Shown: positions 35,109-44,633 of the stretch, one piece after another
How the letters are laid out: each line of letters begins with the position of its first letter
Numbering within the stretch: the stretch's first letter is position 1
Assembly: GCF_001078595.1 (NCBI RefSeq)
Contig: NZ_LFTY01000002.1
Location: forward strand, 393,378-457,377
Direction of reading: 5' to 3'
DNA length: 64,000 nt
DNA from: Candidatus Rhodobacter oscarellae
GTDB lineage: Bacteria > Pseudomonadota > Alphaproteobacteria > Rhodobacterales > Rhodobacteraceae
The notes under the pieces: generated by a model
Seen by the model: only the letters and a program-made list of their open reading frames with translations
Told to the model about the DNA's origin: nothing
The model's database searches: none
Position numbers and translations under genes: made by a program

Positions 35109-36224
35109 ATGGTCGTCGACAGAGTGACGCCGCCCACTGTTTTCTTTGGTATTTTGACCATTCTATTCATTCTAACGGTTATGTTTCTGACGCAGTGGGC
35201 CGGTCTTTATCGTACATTGAGTGGCTTCAATGTCCAAGACGATGCGATGTACTTCAGTGGCTTCCTTACGATTCTTCCCGCGCTTTGGCTTTCATTGCGC
35301 GTAGACGCTAAATTCAACGTGCTTGCCTTACAAATTGAGCGCGATCATCTGATTTTTGGGCCGGACGGCCACTTTACCGACATTTACCGTGGTTGGCTCC
35401 GCCGCATTCGTATCTGGCAAAGGAATGGCGCTATTTGTGTTGGTGGCGTAGTCGTAATTGGCTACGGTTACTTCTATTTCCTGTTGCCAGTTTTTGGCCA
35501 CCACAACACTTGCCAAGGTCTTTTTAGCTTGTTTGGAGCGGAGTGCCGTGAGGAATTGCAGATTTCTGGATATCTGGACTGGATAGGACAAGTAGCCATC
35601 TTCATTTTCGTGTCCGCCTTATTGGCATGCATGGTAGGGCACCGGCTGGGAACGATGGGGGCCCTGGGCAACCTGAACTCGATGGTTGAAGACGCAGACA
35701 TCACCATAAGAGTTGACCCTGCCCATAGCGATGGGGTTGGCGGTTTCGCTAAGTTTGGTGGACTGATCGCCTATCAGGGCATCTTGGTAAGCGTTCCAAT
35801 CATGTGGCTATCGGTCTGGTCAGGGCTTGTTTTGCAAGACGCGCCGGAATTCCAACGCTACCGCGATTGGTTTTTGCCATTTCTGGCGCAGTTTGCCGTC
35901 GCTTCATTCTTCTTCTATTTCGCCTTCCTAAGGCCGTTTTTCGCATTCACACGTCGGTATAGAGCGGAAAAATTACAGCTTCTGGAATTCAGTTTCGCGG
36001 CCATTGAGGAAGCGGAAAACAAAAACAACCATGAGCGAATATTGAGTGAGCAGCGAAATGCAGCGCTTATCCAGCAGCTTCCAAATTACCCCATTGCACC
36101 TAATCTTGGCAGGTTGTTTGCTTTCTCCGCTGCAATGCCATTGTTCAATCTTGCTCTGGAGGTCGCTGTTCCTCAGGATTCCCCATTTATAATGCTGTTC
36201 GATTTCCTATCGGCGCTGCTTTAG
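35109..36224 (+). CDS. Multi-pass membrane protein of unknown function (island cargo)
   Basis: A 371-residue protein with about eight transmembrane helices (for example FFGILTILFILTVMFL, ICVGGVVVIGYGYFYFLLPVF, IGQVAIFIFVSALLACMV, FAVASFFFYFAFL). A cytoplasmic coiled-coil-like segment rich in Glu, Asn and Arg precedes the last pair (about residues 295-330). No enzymatic motif and no known family are recognised. Codon use is far less GC-biased than in the neighbours, in keeping with transfer. The ATG at 35109 lacks a strong ribosome-binding site; translation may start there or a few codons later. It is the only gene in the island and points against tolB. Confidence 0.72.
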   Translation: MVVDRVTPPTVFFGILTILFILTVMFLTQWAGLYRTLSGFNVQDDAMYFSGFLTILPALWLSLRVDAKFNVLALQIERDHLIFGPDGHFTDIYRGWLRRIRIWQRNGAICVGGVVVIGYGYFYFLLPVFGHHNTCQGLFSLFGAECREELQISGYLDWIGQVAIFIFVSALLACMVGHRLGTMGALGNLNSMVEDADITIRVDPAHSDGVGGFAKFGGLIAYQGILVSVPIMWLSVWSGLVLQDAPEFQRYRDWFLPFLAQFAVASFFFYFAFLRPFFAFTRRYRAEKLQLLEFSFAAIEEAENKNNHERILSEQRNAALIQQLPNYPIAPNLGRLFAFSAAMPLFNLALEVAVPQDSPFIMLFDFLSALL

Positions 36225-36316
36225 GGACCACTCTTCGGCTCACTCAGTTCCGGTGTGTGATGCCGTTGGGATCTTTGGTTGTGTGGTGTTGTTGAACCGA
36301 TCATGTTCTTACACCA

Positions 36317-37636
36317 TTATGGCAAGAGCGGCGACCAGGCCGGGTCGGACGCGGCGTTGTTTGTGGGCACGCGCCGCAGGTTCCGGCCCGAGATATCCAC
36401 AGAGTAGAGCGCGGGCGCGCCATTCGCGCCCTGGCTCTCGCGGGTGAACATGATCACGCGGCCATTGGGGGACCAGGTCGGCCCCTCGTCGAGGAAGCTC
36501 GCGGTCAGCAGGCGCTCCTCGCTGCCATCGGTGCGCATCACGCCGATATGGAACCGGCCCTTGTTTTGCTTGGTAAAGGCGATCAGGTCGCCGCGGGGCG
36601 ACCACACCGGCGTGCCATAGCGCCCCTGGCCAAAGCTGATCCGTTTCGCCTCGCCACCTCCGGCGGGCATCACGTATAACTGCTGCGTGCCTGAGCGGTC
36701 GCTTTCAAAGGCAATCTGGCTGCCGTCGGGCGAGAAGCTGGGCGCGGTGTCGATCGACGTGGTGGCGGTCAGGCGCGTCACGGCGCCGCCGTTGACCGGC
36801 ACAGAGTGAAGGTCGGTATTGCCGCCCTGGGACAGCGAGAAAGCCACCGTGCTGCCGTCCGGCGAGAAGCGCGGCGAAAAGGTCATGCCGCCGGTATTCG
36901 CCAGCTTGCGCCGTCCAACGCTGGCCACATCCAGGATGAACACCTCGGGCACGCCGGTGTCGTAGGAGGTATAAAGCACCCGGTCGCCCCTGGGCGAGAA
37001 GCGCGGCGCCAGCACAAGCGAGGAACTGTCGGTCAAGAACTGCAGATTGGCGCCGTCGTAATCCATAATCGCCAGGCGCTTGCGCCGCGCGTTCTTGGGC
37101 CCGGTCTCGGACACGAACACCACGCGGCTGTCGAAGTATCCGCTCTCGCCGGTGATCCGGCTATAGACCGCGTCGGCCACCTTATGCGCCATGCGCCGCC
37201 AGCTTGCCTCGGTGCCCGCGAATTGCAGCCCATCGCCCAGCTGGTTCTCCGAGAACACGTCAAACACCCGGAACTTGACCGTGACCTGCCCGCCCGCGGT
37301 CGAGACCGCGCCGGTGATCAGCGCCTGGGCGTTGACCGCCTTCCAATCCGAGAACTGCACCGGGCTGGAGAACGAGGTGACCGGCGAGATGAACGCCTGC
37401 TTGGGGATCTCGCGGAACAGCCCGGTATTGGCCAGGTCGGCGGCGATCACCCGGGTGATCTCCTCGGCCAGTTGGCTGGCGCCGGGGTTCTCGGGCAGAA
37501 ACGCGGGCACCGCGAAGGGCAGGGGCTCGATCACGCCCTCGGTAATCTCGATCCGCAAAGGGCCGCTGCCCTGCGCGAAGGCCGGAAGGATCGCGACCCA
37601 TAGGGTCGCCGCGAGGGAGATCAGAAGCCGTTTCAT
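36317..37636 (-). CDS. tolB: Tol-Pal system protein TolB
   Basis: A 439-residue periplasmic protein: signal peptide ([21 protein letters not shown]), an N-terminal alpha/beta domain (to about 165), and a six-bladed beta-propeller with WD40-like PD40 repeats ([72 protein letters not shown]). It binds Pal and helps envelope constriction. The last codons, encoding DPAWSPLLP, lie in the repeat that bounds the island. pal and ybgF, which usually follow, are absent; the island and the flavoprotein occupy that place. It overlaps tolA by four bases. Confidence 0.96.
   Translation of the reverse strand: MKRLLISLAATLWVAILPAFAQGSGPLRIEITEGVIEPLPFAVPAFLPENPGASQLAEEITRVIAADLANTGLFREIPKQAFISPVTSFSSPVQFSDWKAVNAQALITGAVSTAGGQVTVKFRVFDVFSENQLGDGLQFAGTEASWRRMAHKVADAVYSRITGESGYFDSRVVFVSETGPKNARRKRLAIMDYDGANLQFLTDSSSLVLAPRFSPRGDRVLYTSYDTGVPEVFILDVASVGRRKLANTGGMTFSPRFSPDGSTVAFSLSQGGNTDLHSVPVNGGAVTRLTATTSIDTAPSFSPDGSQIAFESDRSGTQQLYVMPAGGGEAKRISFGQGRYGTPVWSPRGDLIAFTKQNKGRFHIGVMRTDGSEERLLTASFLDEGPTWSPNGRVIMFTRESQGANGAPALYSVDISGRNLRRVPTNNAASDPAWSPLLP
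36321..36339. repeat. 19-bp direct repeat, right copy (inside tolB)
   Basis: GGCAAGAGCGGCGACCAGG, covering the last codons of tolB; identical to 34938-34956. Confidence 0.85.
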
Positions 37637-38760
37637 TTGATCCTCATTCTTTCAGGATTAAACGTCATTTCTATGTCGCGCCACTGTTCGAACTTCTCGG
37701 GTGGCAATTCAAAGCCGCGCGCGCCGCAGCGGATGATGGCGCGGCGGGCGGCCTCGAAGGCCTGGCGCGCGGCGCTTTCGGCGCCGCCGGTAAAGCCGGT
37801 CATGCGGATAGAGCTGGTGTCGGGCGTGCCGTCGCGGTTCATCGCCACGTCAACGGTCACGGTGACATTCAACGCCTCCGAGCTTAGCGAGCCCACGTTC
37901 CAGCATTGCTGCACGGCGACGCGCAGCCCTTCTTTTTCCGAGCTTGTCAGCGGCGGGCCGCTCGGGGCTCTGGGGGCTGCGGGTGCAGGTTCGGGCTCGG
38001 GCTCGGCCAAGGCGTCGGCCAACGCGTCGTTGATCGCGTTGCTTCGATTGTTTTCGGGTTCTGGCTCGGGCTCCGGCGCAGGCGGTGCCTCGGCAGAGGC
38101 GCGCCGCGGCCGTGCGGTGGGGCGGACGGATGCGGCAGGCGCGCCAGCGCCGGGGGTCTCGGCCTCGGTCACGATCTCGGTCGTGGCTTGCTCGGGGGCG
38201 GCCTCGGGCAGGTCCTCTGCGGTTTCGGTGCTCTCGGCCTCCGGAGAGACCGGCGGTGCGGGGGCGTCGGCGATCTCTGGCGCCGGCGGAGCCTCGGGCG
38301 TTGGTGTGGGCGCCACGCGCGGCGCGTCGAGCGGTGCCGGCGTGTCGCTGCGCGGGGCCACAACGGGCGTGTCCAGCACAGGGATGTCCGGGGCGACGAT
38401 CTGGGGCGCGTCGGGGGCGATCTCTGGGTCCGGCGTGTTCAGATCTGGCACCACCTCGGGCGCTGTGTCCGGAACGTCCGGCGCGGTGGGCTCGGGCTGC
38501 GCGGTGTCAAGCGCGGGGTCCTCTGGTGCGGGCGGCTCGGGGGCCTGCGTCTCGCTCGGGGCTTGCAGGGCGGGCACCTCTTGCAGCGGGTCCACGGCCA
38601 CGTCGGGCAGGGCCAGCGCGGCGAAGTCCTGGGCGGAGATCAGCGACACATCCGCCACGTCCACGGGCGGCGGCGGCGCGCTTTCGAAGAAGCCGCTGAG
38701 CACAACGCCCAGGAACAATACGCCATGGCCAACGCTGGATATGGTCGTGCCGGGGGACAA
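37633..38760 (-). CDS. tolA: TolA-like energy-transducing protein
   Basis: A 375-residue protein with one N-terminal membrane anchor, a long Pro/Ala/Glu-rich periplasmic spacer (about 35-275), and a C-terminal TolA/TonB-like domain ([31 protein letters not shown]). It links TolQR in the inner membrane to TolB/Pal. The spacer is proline- and acid-rich instead of the Ala/Lys-rich helix of E. coli, as in other alphaproteobacteria. The start follows tolR after 10 bases, and its stop overlaps tolB (ATGA). Confidence 0.9.
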   Translation of the reverse strand: MSPGTTISSVGHGVLFLGVVLSGFFESAPPPPVDVADVSLISAQDFAALALPDVAVDPLQEVPALQAPSETQAPEPPAPEDPALDTAQPEPTAPDVPDTAPEVVPDLNTPDPEIAPDAPQIVAPDIPVLDTPVVAPRSDTPAPLDAPRVAPTPTPEAPPAPEIADAPAPPVSPEAESTETAEDLPEAAPEQATTEIVTEAETPGAGAPAASVRPTARPRRASAEAPPAPEPEPEPENNRSNAINDALADALAEPEPEPAPAAPRAPSGPPLTSSEKEGLRVAVQQCWNVGSLSSEALNVTVTVDVAMNRDGTPDTSSIRMTGFTGGAESAARQAFEAARRAIIRCGARGFELPPEKFEQWRDIEMTFNPERMRIK

Positions 38761-38770
38761 GCGCGCGCCC

Positions 38771-39253
38771 TTAGCCGTCGTCTTCGGGCAGGCGCGGGCC
38801 GCCGGTATCCGTCACCAGCCCGATATTGCGGAACCCGCCGGCGTTCAGCGCGCCCATGACCTGCATGACCTGGGCATAGGGGATGGCGCCGTCGGCGCGC
38901 AGGAAGATCTTGTCGCTGGCGCGCTCGGTGGCGATGGCGCGCAGCTTGGGCAGCAGCTCTGCGGAAGGGGTCTCGGTGGTCTGGATCATGATCGCGCCCT
39001 CGGCGGTGAGCGTCACGGTCAGCGGCTCCTCGTTCTCGACGGGCAGGGCCTCGGCGGCGGTCTCGGGCAGGTTCACCGGCACGCCCACGGTCAGGAGCGG
39101 TGCGGAGACCATGAAGATGATCAAGAGCACCAGCATCACGTCGACGAAGGGCGTGACGTTGATCTCGGAAACCGCCTGGTGCTTGCCGCGGCGGCGCCCC
39201 CCGCGGCCGCGGCGCTGCCCGCCGCCGCCCGATTGCTGGACCGAGGCGCCCAT
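38771..39253 (-). CDS. tolR: Biopolymer transporter TolR
   Basis: A 160-residue ExbD/TolR protein. After a basic Gly/Arg-rich N-terminus, INVTPFVDVMLVLLIIFMVSAPLL is the single transmembrane helix with the essential aspartate. The periplasmic domain ends in IGLVTDTG. With TolQ it forms the proton-driven motor. Its ATG follows the tolQ stop without a gap. Confidence 0.95.
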   Translation of the reverse strand: MGASVQQSGGGGQRRGRGGRRRGKHQAVSEINVTPFVDVMLVLLIIFMVSAPLLTVGVPVNLPETAAEALPVENEEPLTVTLTAEGAIMIQTTETPSAELLPKLRAIATERASDKIFLRADGAIPYAQVMQVMGALNAGGFRNIGLVTDTGGPRLPEDDG

Positions 39254-39925
39254 CTACTTGCCGTCCAACTGGCGGCTGAGGATGGTGGCGAATTCGTCCG
39301 CGAAGGCCTCGTAGCCCGCCACGATGCGGTCGCTGTCCACGCTGAGCTTGTTGTAGAAGACTACGGCGGGGATGGCGGCCAGCAGGCCCAGCCCGGTGGC
39401 CAAGAGCGCCTCGGCGATGCCCGGTGCCACGACGGCGAGGTTGGTGCTTTCTTGCTCGGCGATCTCGATGAAGGCGCGCATGATGCCCCAAACGGTGCCG
39501 AAAAGCCCGATGAAGGGCGCGGTGGAGCCCACGCTGGCCAGAAACGAGAGCCCCTTGTTCAGCCCCTCCGCCTCCTTGGCGATGGCCACATCCATCGAGC
39601 GGTCGATGCGCGACTGCGCCCCCGCAATCAGCGCCCCGTCCTGGCGGTGCGAGCGCCGCCACTCCAGCATGCCCGCGGCGAATATCTTCTCCGAGGCGCC
39701 CTCGGGCACCTCGCCGATGGTCTGGTAAAGCTCGTCCAGCGGCTCGCCCGACCAGAAGGCCTGATCGAACACCGCGCTCTCAGAGCGCGCGCGCCGATAG
39801 GCCATGATCTTGTTGATGATGATCGCCCAGGCCCAGACGGACGCCACGATCAGCATCAGCATGACAAGCTGCACGACGATAGAGGCGCGCAGGAAGAGCG
39901 CGAGGAATGAGAAGTCTGCTTCCAT
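39254..39925 (-). CDS. tolQ: MotA/TolQ/ExbB proton channel TolQ
   Basis: A 223-residue inner-membrane protein with three transmembrane helices. FLASVGSTAPFIGLFGTVWGIM and GIAEALLATGLGLLAAIPAVVFYN are the conserved pore helices. It is the first tol gene on this strand, 107 bases after ybgC, and forms the ybgC-tolQRAB order. Confidence 0.96.
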   Translation of the reverse strand: MEADFSFLALFLRASIVVQLVMLMLIVASVWAWAIIINKIMAYRRARSESAVFDQAFWSGEPLDELYQTIGEVPEGASEKIFAAGMLEWRRSHRQDGALIAGAQSRIDRSMDVAIAKEAEGLNKGLSFLASVGSTAPFIGLFGTVWGIMRAFIEIAEQESTNLAVVAPGIAEALLATGLGLLAAIPAVVFYNKLSVDSDRIVAGYEAFADEFATILSRQLDGK

Positions 39926-40032
39926 AGGTCCTGCTCATAGGTGGCGGCCCCTTTGGGGGGGCTCGTGTTGCGAACGATCCTAGCGGATGCGCGCACCGAA
40001 TGCCAAGAAAACCGCGCGGATTGCGCAGGAAT

Positions 40033-40428
40033 TCACCCGATTGTCATGGATTGGCGGAGTTCCGCCGGTATCCGCGCCGGCGCGCCTGTGTCAGTGAGGG
40101 CCACCAGCGTGACCTCTGCCTGGAAGAGCACCGTGCCGCCGCGCTTGACCACCTGCTCCAGGAGGATGCGCGCGCCGGTGAGCTTGAGGGGCCGGGTCTC
40201 GACGCACAGCAGGTCGTCGAACCGGGCCGGGAGCAGGTAATCCGCCTCCACCCGGCGCACCGCGAAGACGATCCCCTGCTCGGCCTTAAGTTGCCCCTGA
40301 TCCACGCCCAGCTCCCGCACATACTCCGTGCGCGCCCGCTCTATGTATTTAAGGTAATTGGCGTAATAGACGATCCCCGCAAGGTCGGTATCCTCGTAAT
40401 AGACGCGTATGTCCATGCGGTGGGTCAC
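40033..40428 (-). CDS. ybgC: Tol-Pal-associated acyl-CoA thioesterase YbgC
   Basis: A 131-residue hot-dog thioesterase. The active-site segment VYYEDTDLAGIVYYANYLKYIERAR contains the catalytic aspartate. It hydrolyses short or medium acyl-CoA and is almost always linked to tolQRAB. The GTG at 40428 overlaps the stop of the upstream gene (GTGA); the ATG four codons later is an alternative start. Confidence 0.93.
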   Translation of the reverse strand: MTHRMDIRVYYEDTDLAGIVYYANYLKYIERARTEYVRELGVDQGQLKAEQGIVFAVRRVEADYLLPARFDDLLCVETRPLKLTGARILLEQVVKRGGTVLFQAEVTLVALTDTGAPARIPAELRQSMTIG

Positions 40429-41048
40429 GAGAGGCGGCCCATTCGGGCCGCGATCCTCAGGGCATGACTGGCATCATCTGCCACCGCGGGCATCACCGGG
40501 TCATAGGCGGCGCGGATCAGGTCTCCGATGTCGGGGCGCAGCACGGTGTGCCCCTCGGCCACCGCCAGGGGGGACTGCGTCTTGAACGCCTGGTCGGACC
40601 AAAGCAGGATCGACTGCACCATCTGGCTAAGCGCCAGGGTCTCGGCGGGCACGGCGGAGAGCTCGTCATCCATGCGCAGAAACACGAAGCAGGCCTTGAT
40701 GGCACCCGCCTCGTCAAAGCGGAAGACGCGGTACTGGTTGGCATCGGCCGCTTGCAGGCGCGCCACCAGCTGCGCAAGGTCGGGCACCAGCCGGTCCAGG
40801 TCCGGCACTTCCAGAAGCTCCGCCCAGTCGCGGAAAAAGAACACCATCAGGTTCACGCCCAGCTCGGGGTCGGTCTCGGCCATGTGATGCCCGGCCAGGG
40901 TCACAACCGCCTCGCAGGCGCCCTTGACCACGCTCAGAGTGGCGTCGTCCACGCCGAAGACGACCGGCGCGATAGGCCGCCCCCAGCGGGCAAAGAGGTA
41001 CGACCCGTCCGTGCGGGTGAATAGCGGCTGTATGTCCTCGGCGATCAT
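40425..41048 (-). CDS. Conserved hypothetical protein upstream of ybgC
   Basis: I chose the ATG at 41048 (MIAEDIQPLFTRTDGS), since the open frame extending upstream to 41153 is low-complexity without a starting signal. The 207-residue soluble protein has no signal peptide or recognisable motif; FFFRDWAELLEVPDL and YRVFRFDEAGAIKACFVFLRMD look like an alpha/beta domain. Its stop overlaps the ybgC start, so it is part of the tol transcript. Function unknown. Confidence 0.75.
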   Translation of the reverse strand: MIAEDIQPLFTRTDGSYLFARWGRPIAPVVFGVDDATLSVVKGACEAVVTLAGHHMAETDPELGVNLMVFFFRDWAELLEVPDLDRLVPDLAQLVARLQAADANQYRVFRFDEAGAIKACFVFLRMDDELSAVPAETLALSQMVQSILLWSDQAFKTQSPLAVAEGHTVLRPDIGDLIRAAYDPVMPAVADDASHALRIAARMGRLS

Positions 41049-41226
41049 GAAAGGCGGGTCCCCCCGGTGCGTCGTCTCTTCTGGGACACGCATAGCGCCG
41101 CGCGGGCCCCGGGCGCAATGTCCTAAGAGACGCATGCAGCCCGCGCCACCCAAATTGCGGTGCGGGCCCCGTCGTTTATCGCTCTGGGTAGACCCCCGTG
41201 CCTGCGGGGCCAGGGAAGGCTGGTCG

Positions 41227-41562
41227 TTAGAGGTTGCCGTGCTGCAACCAATTCACCACCCACTCCGAACCGGGGTCCAGCGGCATAAGCCAGGCGGCGG
41301 CGCGCTCCACGGTGTTGCCTTGCGCGAACTCCTCGACCTTGGCGCCGTAGGCGGCCCCGCCCATGTTCAGGAACAGAAAGACCTTGAACGACAGCACCGC
41401 CAGCGCGAAGAGAAAGAACTGCCGGATGGGCAACTCGCGGCGCTTTTGCGGCCGCACACGCACCAGCTCTATGCCGTCGTGGTTGAACGTCTCAAGCGAT
41501 TTGAAGGGTCGCTGAGCGTATGTGAAGGTGGCAGTCTCTTGCGCTCTTAAGTTCATATCCAT
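41227..41562 (-). CDS. Small membrane protein of unknown function
   Basis: The ATG at 41562 is preceded by GGGGG with good spacing; an open extension upstream to 41661 lacks a signal. The 111-residue protein has a charged cytoplasmic N-terminus, one transmembrane helix (RQFFLFALAVLSFKVFLFLNMGG) and a periplasmic tail. It lies between the tol cluster and miaB. No family recognised. Confidence 0.7.
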   Translation of the reverse strand: MDMNLRAQETATFTYAQRPFKSLETFNHDGIELVRVRPQKRRELPIRQFFLFALAVLSFKVFLFLNMGGAAYGAKVEEFAQGNTVERAAAWLMPLDPGSEWVVNWLQHGNL

Positions 41563-41827
41563 TTTAGCCCCCAGGCATGGAAGAGGTTTAGCAGCTTTTC
41601 TGAGGGCGAAGATTGGTTTGAAATGTGGCGGAAATGGGGCAGGGCCCGCCAAACACGGCAAAATGGCCTTAATCAGGCGATATGGCGGATTTTATGAAAA
41701 CTGTAGCGTAACAATGGCGAATCAAGCGATTGACTGTTTCGCCAGCCCCTTCCGAGACGCGCAATTTTAGACGAATCGAAGGTAGAATCAGGGCAAGCGA
41801 CCCGGCGAGCGCTGCCTGCGCCGCCGA

Positions 41828-43162
41828 TCAGGCCAGCACGCCACCCAGCGAGTTCGGGCCGCTCTCGGTGATCCGCACCCGGCGCAAGTCCCCCATTGCG
41901 ACGCCCTCGGCGGTCACATGGACGGCGTGCAGGTATTCCGACTTGCCGACCATCTGGTCGTCGAGCCGCCCTTTGCGCTCGAAGAGCACTTTGACCTCGC
42001 AACCGACCATATCGTCCTGGATGGCGCGCTGCTGTTCGGTCAAAAGCGTCTGCAGGCGGGTCAGGCGCTCGCTGGCGACGCCAGTGTCGACCATCTCGCG
42101 CTCGGCGGCGGGGGTGCCGGGGCGGGGCGAGTACTTGAAGCTGTAGCACTGCCCATAGCGGACCTCGCGCACCAGGCTCATCGTGTCCTCGAAATCCGCA
42201 TCGCTCTCGCCGGGGAAGCCCACGATGAAGTCGCCCGAGATCAGGATATCCGGCCGCGCGGCGCGGATACGCTCGATCAGGCGGATGTACTGCTCCGCCG
42301 TGTGCTTGCGGTTCATCTTTTTGAGCACGCGGTCCGAGCCGGACTGCACCGGCAGGTGCAGATAGGGCATCAGCTTGGCGCAGTCGCCATGGGCCGCGAT
42401 AAGATCCTCGGACATGTCGTTGGGATGAGAGGTGGTGAAGCGGATCCGCTCCAACCCGTCGATCTTGTCGAGCGCCCAGATCAGCCGCGCCAGGGACCAG
42501 TCGCCGCCGTCCTCCCCCGCGCCGTGATAGGCGTTCACGTTCTGGCCCAGGAGGGTGATCTCGCGCACGCCGCGCTCCACCAGCCCGCGGGCCTCCTCAA
42601 GCACCCGCGCGGCGGGGCGCGAGACCTCAGCGCCGCGGGTATAGGGCACCACGCAGAAGGCGCAGAACTTGTCGCAGCCCTCTTGGACCGTCAGGAAAGC
42701 CGTCGGGCCGCGCTTTGGCAGCTTCTTGGCGCCCAGGCCCGCCCGCTTGGGCAGGTGGTCGAACTTCATCTCCTCGGGGAAATCGGTGTCGAGCGCCTTC
42801 TCGCCGCCGCGGGCCTTGGCCTCTAGCTCGGGCAGGCGGTGGTAGCTCTGCGGGCCCACCACCAGGTCCACCATGGGCTGGCGGCGCATGATCTCCTTGC
42901 CCTCGGCCTGGGCCACGCAGCCCGCCACACCGATCTTCAGATCGGGGTTCTCGGCCTTCAGGTGCTTGTAGCGCCCCAGCTCGGAATAGATCTTCTCGGC
43001 GGCCTTCTCACGGATGTGGCAAGTGTTGAGCAGGATCATATCCGCGTCGTCGGGCGTGCTGGTCTCCTCATAGCCCTCCAGCGCCTCGGCCATGCGCTCG
43101 CTGTCATAGACGTTCATCTGACAGCCATAGGTCTTGATGTAGAGCTTTTTGGGCGCGGCCAT
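41828..43162 (-). CDS. miaB: tRNA-2-methylthio-N6-dimethylallyladenosine synthase MiaB
   Basis: A 444-residue radical-SAM methylthiotransferase acting on A37 of tRNA. The UPF0004 domain begins [16 protein letters not shown] and holds the auxiliary-cluster cysteines. The radical-SAM motif is [15 protein letters not shown]; a TRAM domain ends the protein. The start at 43162 gives the normal N-terminus; about 105 codons of open frame upstream are not homologous and have no starting signal. Confidence 0.96.
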   Translation of the reverse strand: MAAPKKLYIKTYGCQMNVYDSERMAEALEGYEETSTPDDADMILLNTCHIREKAAEKIYSELGRYKHLKAENPDLKIGVAGCVAQAEGKEIMRRQPMVDLVVGPQSYHRLPELEAKARGGEKALDTDFPEEMKFDHLPKRAGLGAKKLPKRGPTAFLTVQEGCDKFCAFCVVPYTRGAEVSRPAARVLEEARGLVERGVREITLLGQNVNAYHGAGEDGGDWSLARLIWALDKIDGLERIRFTTSHPNDMSEDLIAAHGDCAKLMPYLHLPVQSGSDRVLKKMNRKHTAEQYIRLIERIRAARPDILISGDFIVGFPGESDADFEDTMSLVREVRYGQCYSFKYSPRPGTPAAEREMVDTGVASERLTRLQTLLTEQQRAIQDDMVGCEVKVLFERKGRLDDQMVGKSEYLHAVHVTAEGVAMGDLRRVRITESGPNSLGGVLA

Positions 43163-43374
43163 GTCGGGTCCAATCGGGTGGGTCAGCGCGGCGTATAGAG
43201 GATGCCGCGCGGCGGGGCAATCGGAGGGTTTTGGGGCGGGCGTTTTGCAAGGGCGACTAGGAGGATTGGTTTTGGCCTGAAGGGGGCATTCGGGCTTAAA
43301 CCAAACGCCCCTACAACGCCTGCCGACACCAGACGCAGCGAAACCAAAGCAGCACAACCGCCCGAGCTTGCCTC

Positions 43375-43502
43375 GGGCAGCGGCCGACCTCCCCCAGGAG
43401 GCCGCTTTTGCGACGCTGCAAACTAATGAAACAACTGCGTTTGTAGAGCGCGCCCGCCAAGTGGCGGTGTTGCGCAAGCGACCTCCAGGTCGGCCGCTGC
43501 CC
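43375..43502 (+). ncRNA. Candidate structured RNA closed by a 16-bp inverted repeat
   Basis: GGGCAGCGGCCGACCT (43375-43390) is a perfect inverted copy of AGGTCGGCCGCTGCCC (43487-43502), 96 bases apart. Inside lie a hairpin at 43414-43450 (GCAAAC with GTTTGT plus an outer CGC/GCG) and another at 43454-43467 (CCGCC AAGT GGCGG). Strand is uncertain because the pairing is symmetrical. It could be a small RNA or a non-autonomous repeat. Confidence 0.4.
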
Positions 43503-43527
43503 AGGTTGCGCTTGGTTCAAGGCGGAG

Positions 43528-43548
43528 GCCCCGGGGCAAGTCCGGGGC
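43528..43548. repeat. GC-rich palindrome near the selU 3' end
   Basis: GCCCCGG pairs with CCGGGGC around GGCAAGT. This type of palindrome is widespread between genes in alphaproteobacteria and may act as a terminator for selU on the minus strand. Confidence 0.5.
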
Positions 43549-43586
43549 GCTTGATGCTAAACGTCCACTCCAGGCCAAGAGATGCA

Positions 43587-44633
43587 TCACTTCGTTGCGT
43601 TGCAAATCGCCGCCGCAGCGCGGTCGAGATCGGCGCTATCCATCGCGCCAAGCGCGATCTCTGCCAGTCTCTCCTGCGGCTTGTCCGCCCGGGACTTGCC
43701 ATAGCGGCGGTCGTAGTGGCGCTCCATGAGCTCTGCGGCGAGGGTCTCGTAGGCGCCCTGCTGGGCAAGTGCGGTCCAGGCGGCGACCTGTTCGCGGCCT
43801 TGAAAGCGGATGAGTTGTTCCAACGTGGCGGCGAGGCGCGCGGGGTCCTCCAGCATGTCGCAATAGGCCTGGGTGAGGTACCGCGCCCTTGCCTGCAAGG
43901 GCGCCGCCACCGTAATCCGAGGCGCGGCGCACATGGCCTTCCACAGCGCGGGCGGGACGATCAGCTCGCCCACCTTGCTGCTCTCGGCCTCCACCAGCGT
44001 GGGGCGGGCGGGGTCGAGCGCGGTCAGCTTCTCTGCGATGCGGCTCTCAAAGCCCTTCTGCGCGGGCTGCCCGCCCGGCATCGCGCCAAAGAGCGAGCCG
44101 CGGTGGTTGGCCAGCCCCTCAAGGTCGAGGATCTGCGCGCCCTGGGCGCAGGCCCGGTGCAAGAGCTCGGTCTTAGCGGTGCCGGTATTGCCGTCCAGCA
44201 CCACCAGCCGATGCGGCAGGGCGCTGTCGTGCAGCATCGCCACGACCAGGCGCCGGTAGCTCTGATAGCCGCCCTTGAGGGTCTCGGCGCGCCAGCCGAT
44301 CTGCTGCAGGATCGAGGCAAACGAGCCCGAGCGCTGCCCGCCGCGCCAGCAATAGACCAGGGGCTGCCATGCTCCGTCATGCGCCGCCAGCGGCCCTTCT
44401 ATATGATCTGCTGCGTTGCGGGCCACCAAAGCGGCGCCGATCTTGCGCGCCTTAAAGGGCGAGACCTGCGTATAGATCGTGCCCACCTTGGCGCGCTCTT
44501 CATTGGACAGCGCGGGCAGGTTGATCGCGCCCGGGACGTGGTCCTCGGCGAACTCGGCGGGCGAGCGCACGTCGATCAGATCGTCAAAGGACGCGGCGTA
44601 GATATCGGCCAGGCTGTCGAAGGCGATGGGCAT
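43587..44633 (-). CDS. selU: tRNA 2-selenouridine synthase SelU
   Basis: A 348-residue enzyme replacing sulfur by selenium in 2-thiouridine at the tRNA wobble position. It has an N-terminal rhodanese domain (LIDVRSPAEFAEDHVPGAIN) with active cysteine in VYCWRGGQRSGS, then a P-loop domain (LDGNTGTAKTELLH). I chose the ATG at 44633; the frame upstream is non-homologous. SelD, which makes the selenophosphate donor, is encoded 3 kb away as an NDH fusion. Confidence 0.95.
   Translation of the reverse strand: MPIAFDSLADIYAASFDDLIDVRSPAEFAEDHVPGAINLPALSNEERAKVGTIYTQVSPFKARKIGAALVARNAADHIEGPLAAHDGAWQPLVYCWRGGQRSGSFASILQQIGWRAETLKGGYQSYRRLVVAMLHDSALPHRLVVLDGNTGTAKTELLHRACAQGAQILDLEGLANHRGSLFGAMPGGQPAQKGFESRIAEKLTALDPARPTLVEAESSKVGELIVPPALWKAMCAAPRITVAAPLQARARYLTQAYCDMLEDPARLAATLEQLIRFQGREQVAAWTALAQQGAYETLAAELMERHYDRRYGKSRADKPQERLAEIALGAMDSADLDRAAAAICNATK

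Larger units (their letters stand above)
34938..36339. mobile_element. Low-GC island flanked by 19-bp copies of the tolB 3' end
   Basis: The 19-bp direct repeat GGCAAGAGCGGCGACCAGG occurs at 34938-34956 and 36321-36339, 1383 bases apart. Between them base composition drops (25/60 G/C at 35161-35220 and 26/60 at 36001-36060, hand counts, against about two-thirds in tolB). The only gene is a membrane protein. The arrangement resembles site-specific integration into the tolB tail with the coding end restored, but no integrase lies inside. Confidence 0.65.
43163..43586. other. Intergenic region miaB to selU
   Basis: No protein gene supported. It contains the inverted-repeat structure at 43375-43502 and the GC-rich hairpin at 43528-43548. 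The rest holds only short open frames without ribosome-binding sites. Confidence 0.5.

Noticed and set aside
37637-39910. A 757-codon open frame antisense to tolA, tolR and tolQ
   Set aside because: Gly/Ser/Ala-rich reading of the proline-rich TolA spacer; the tol genes on the other strand have clear motifs.
40033-41048. Possibility that pal or ybgF lies near the tol genes
   Set aside because: Neither gene is recognisable anywhere in the window; the small proteins near tol lack a Pal-type lipoprotein signal or OmpA domain. The OmpA-family gene at 17261 has no lipobox and is 19 kb away.
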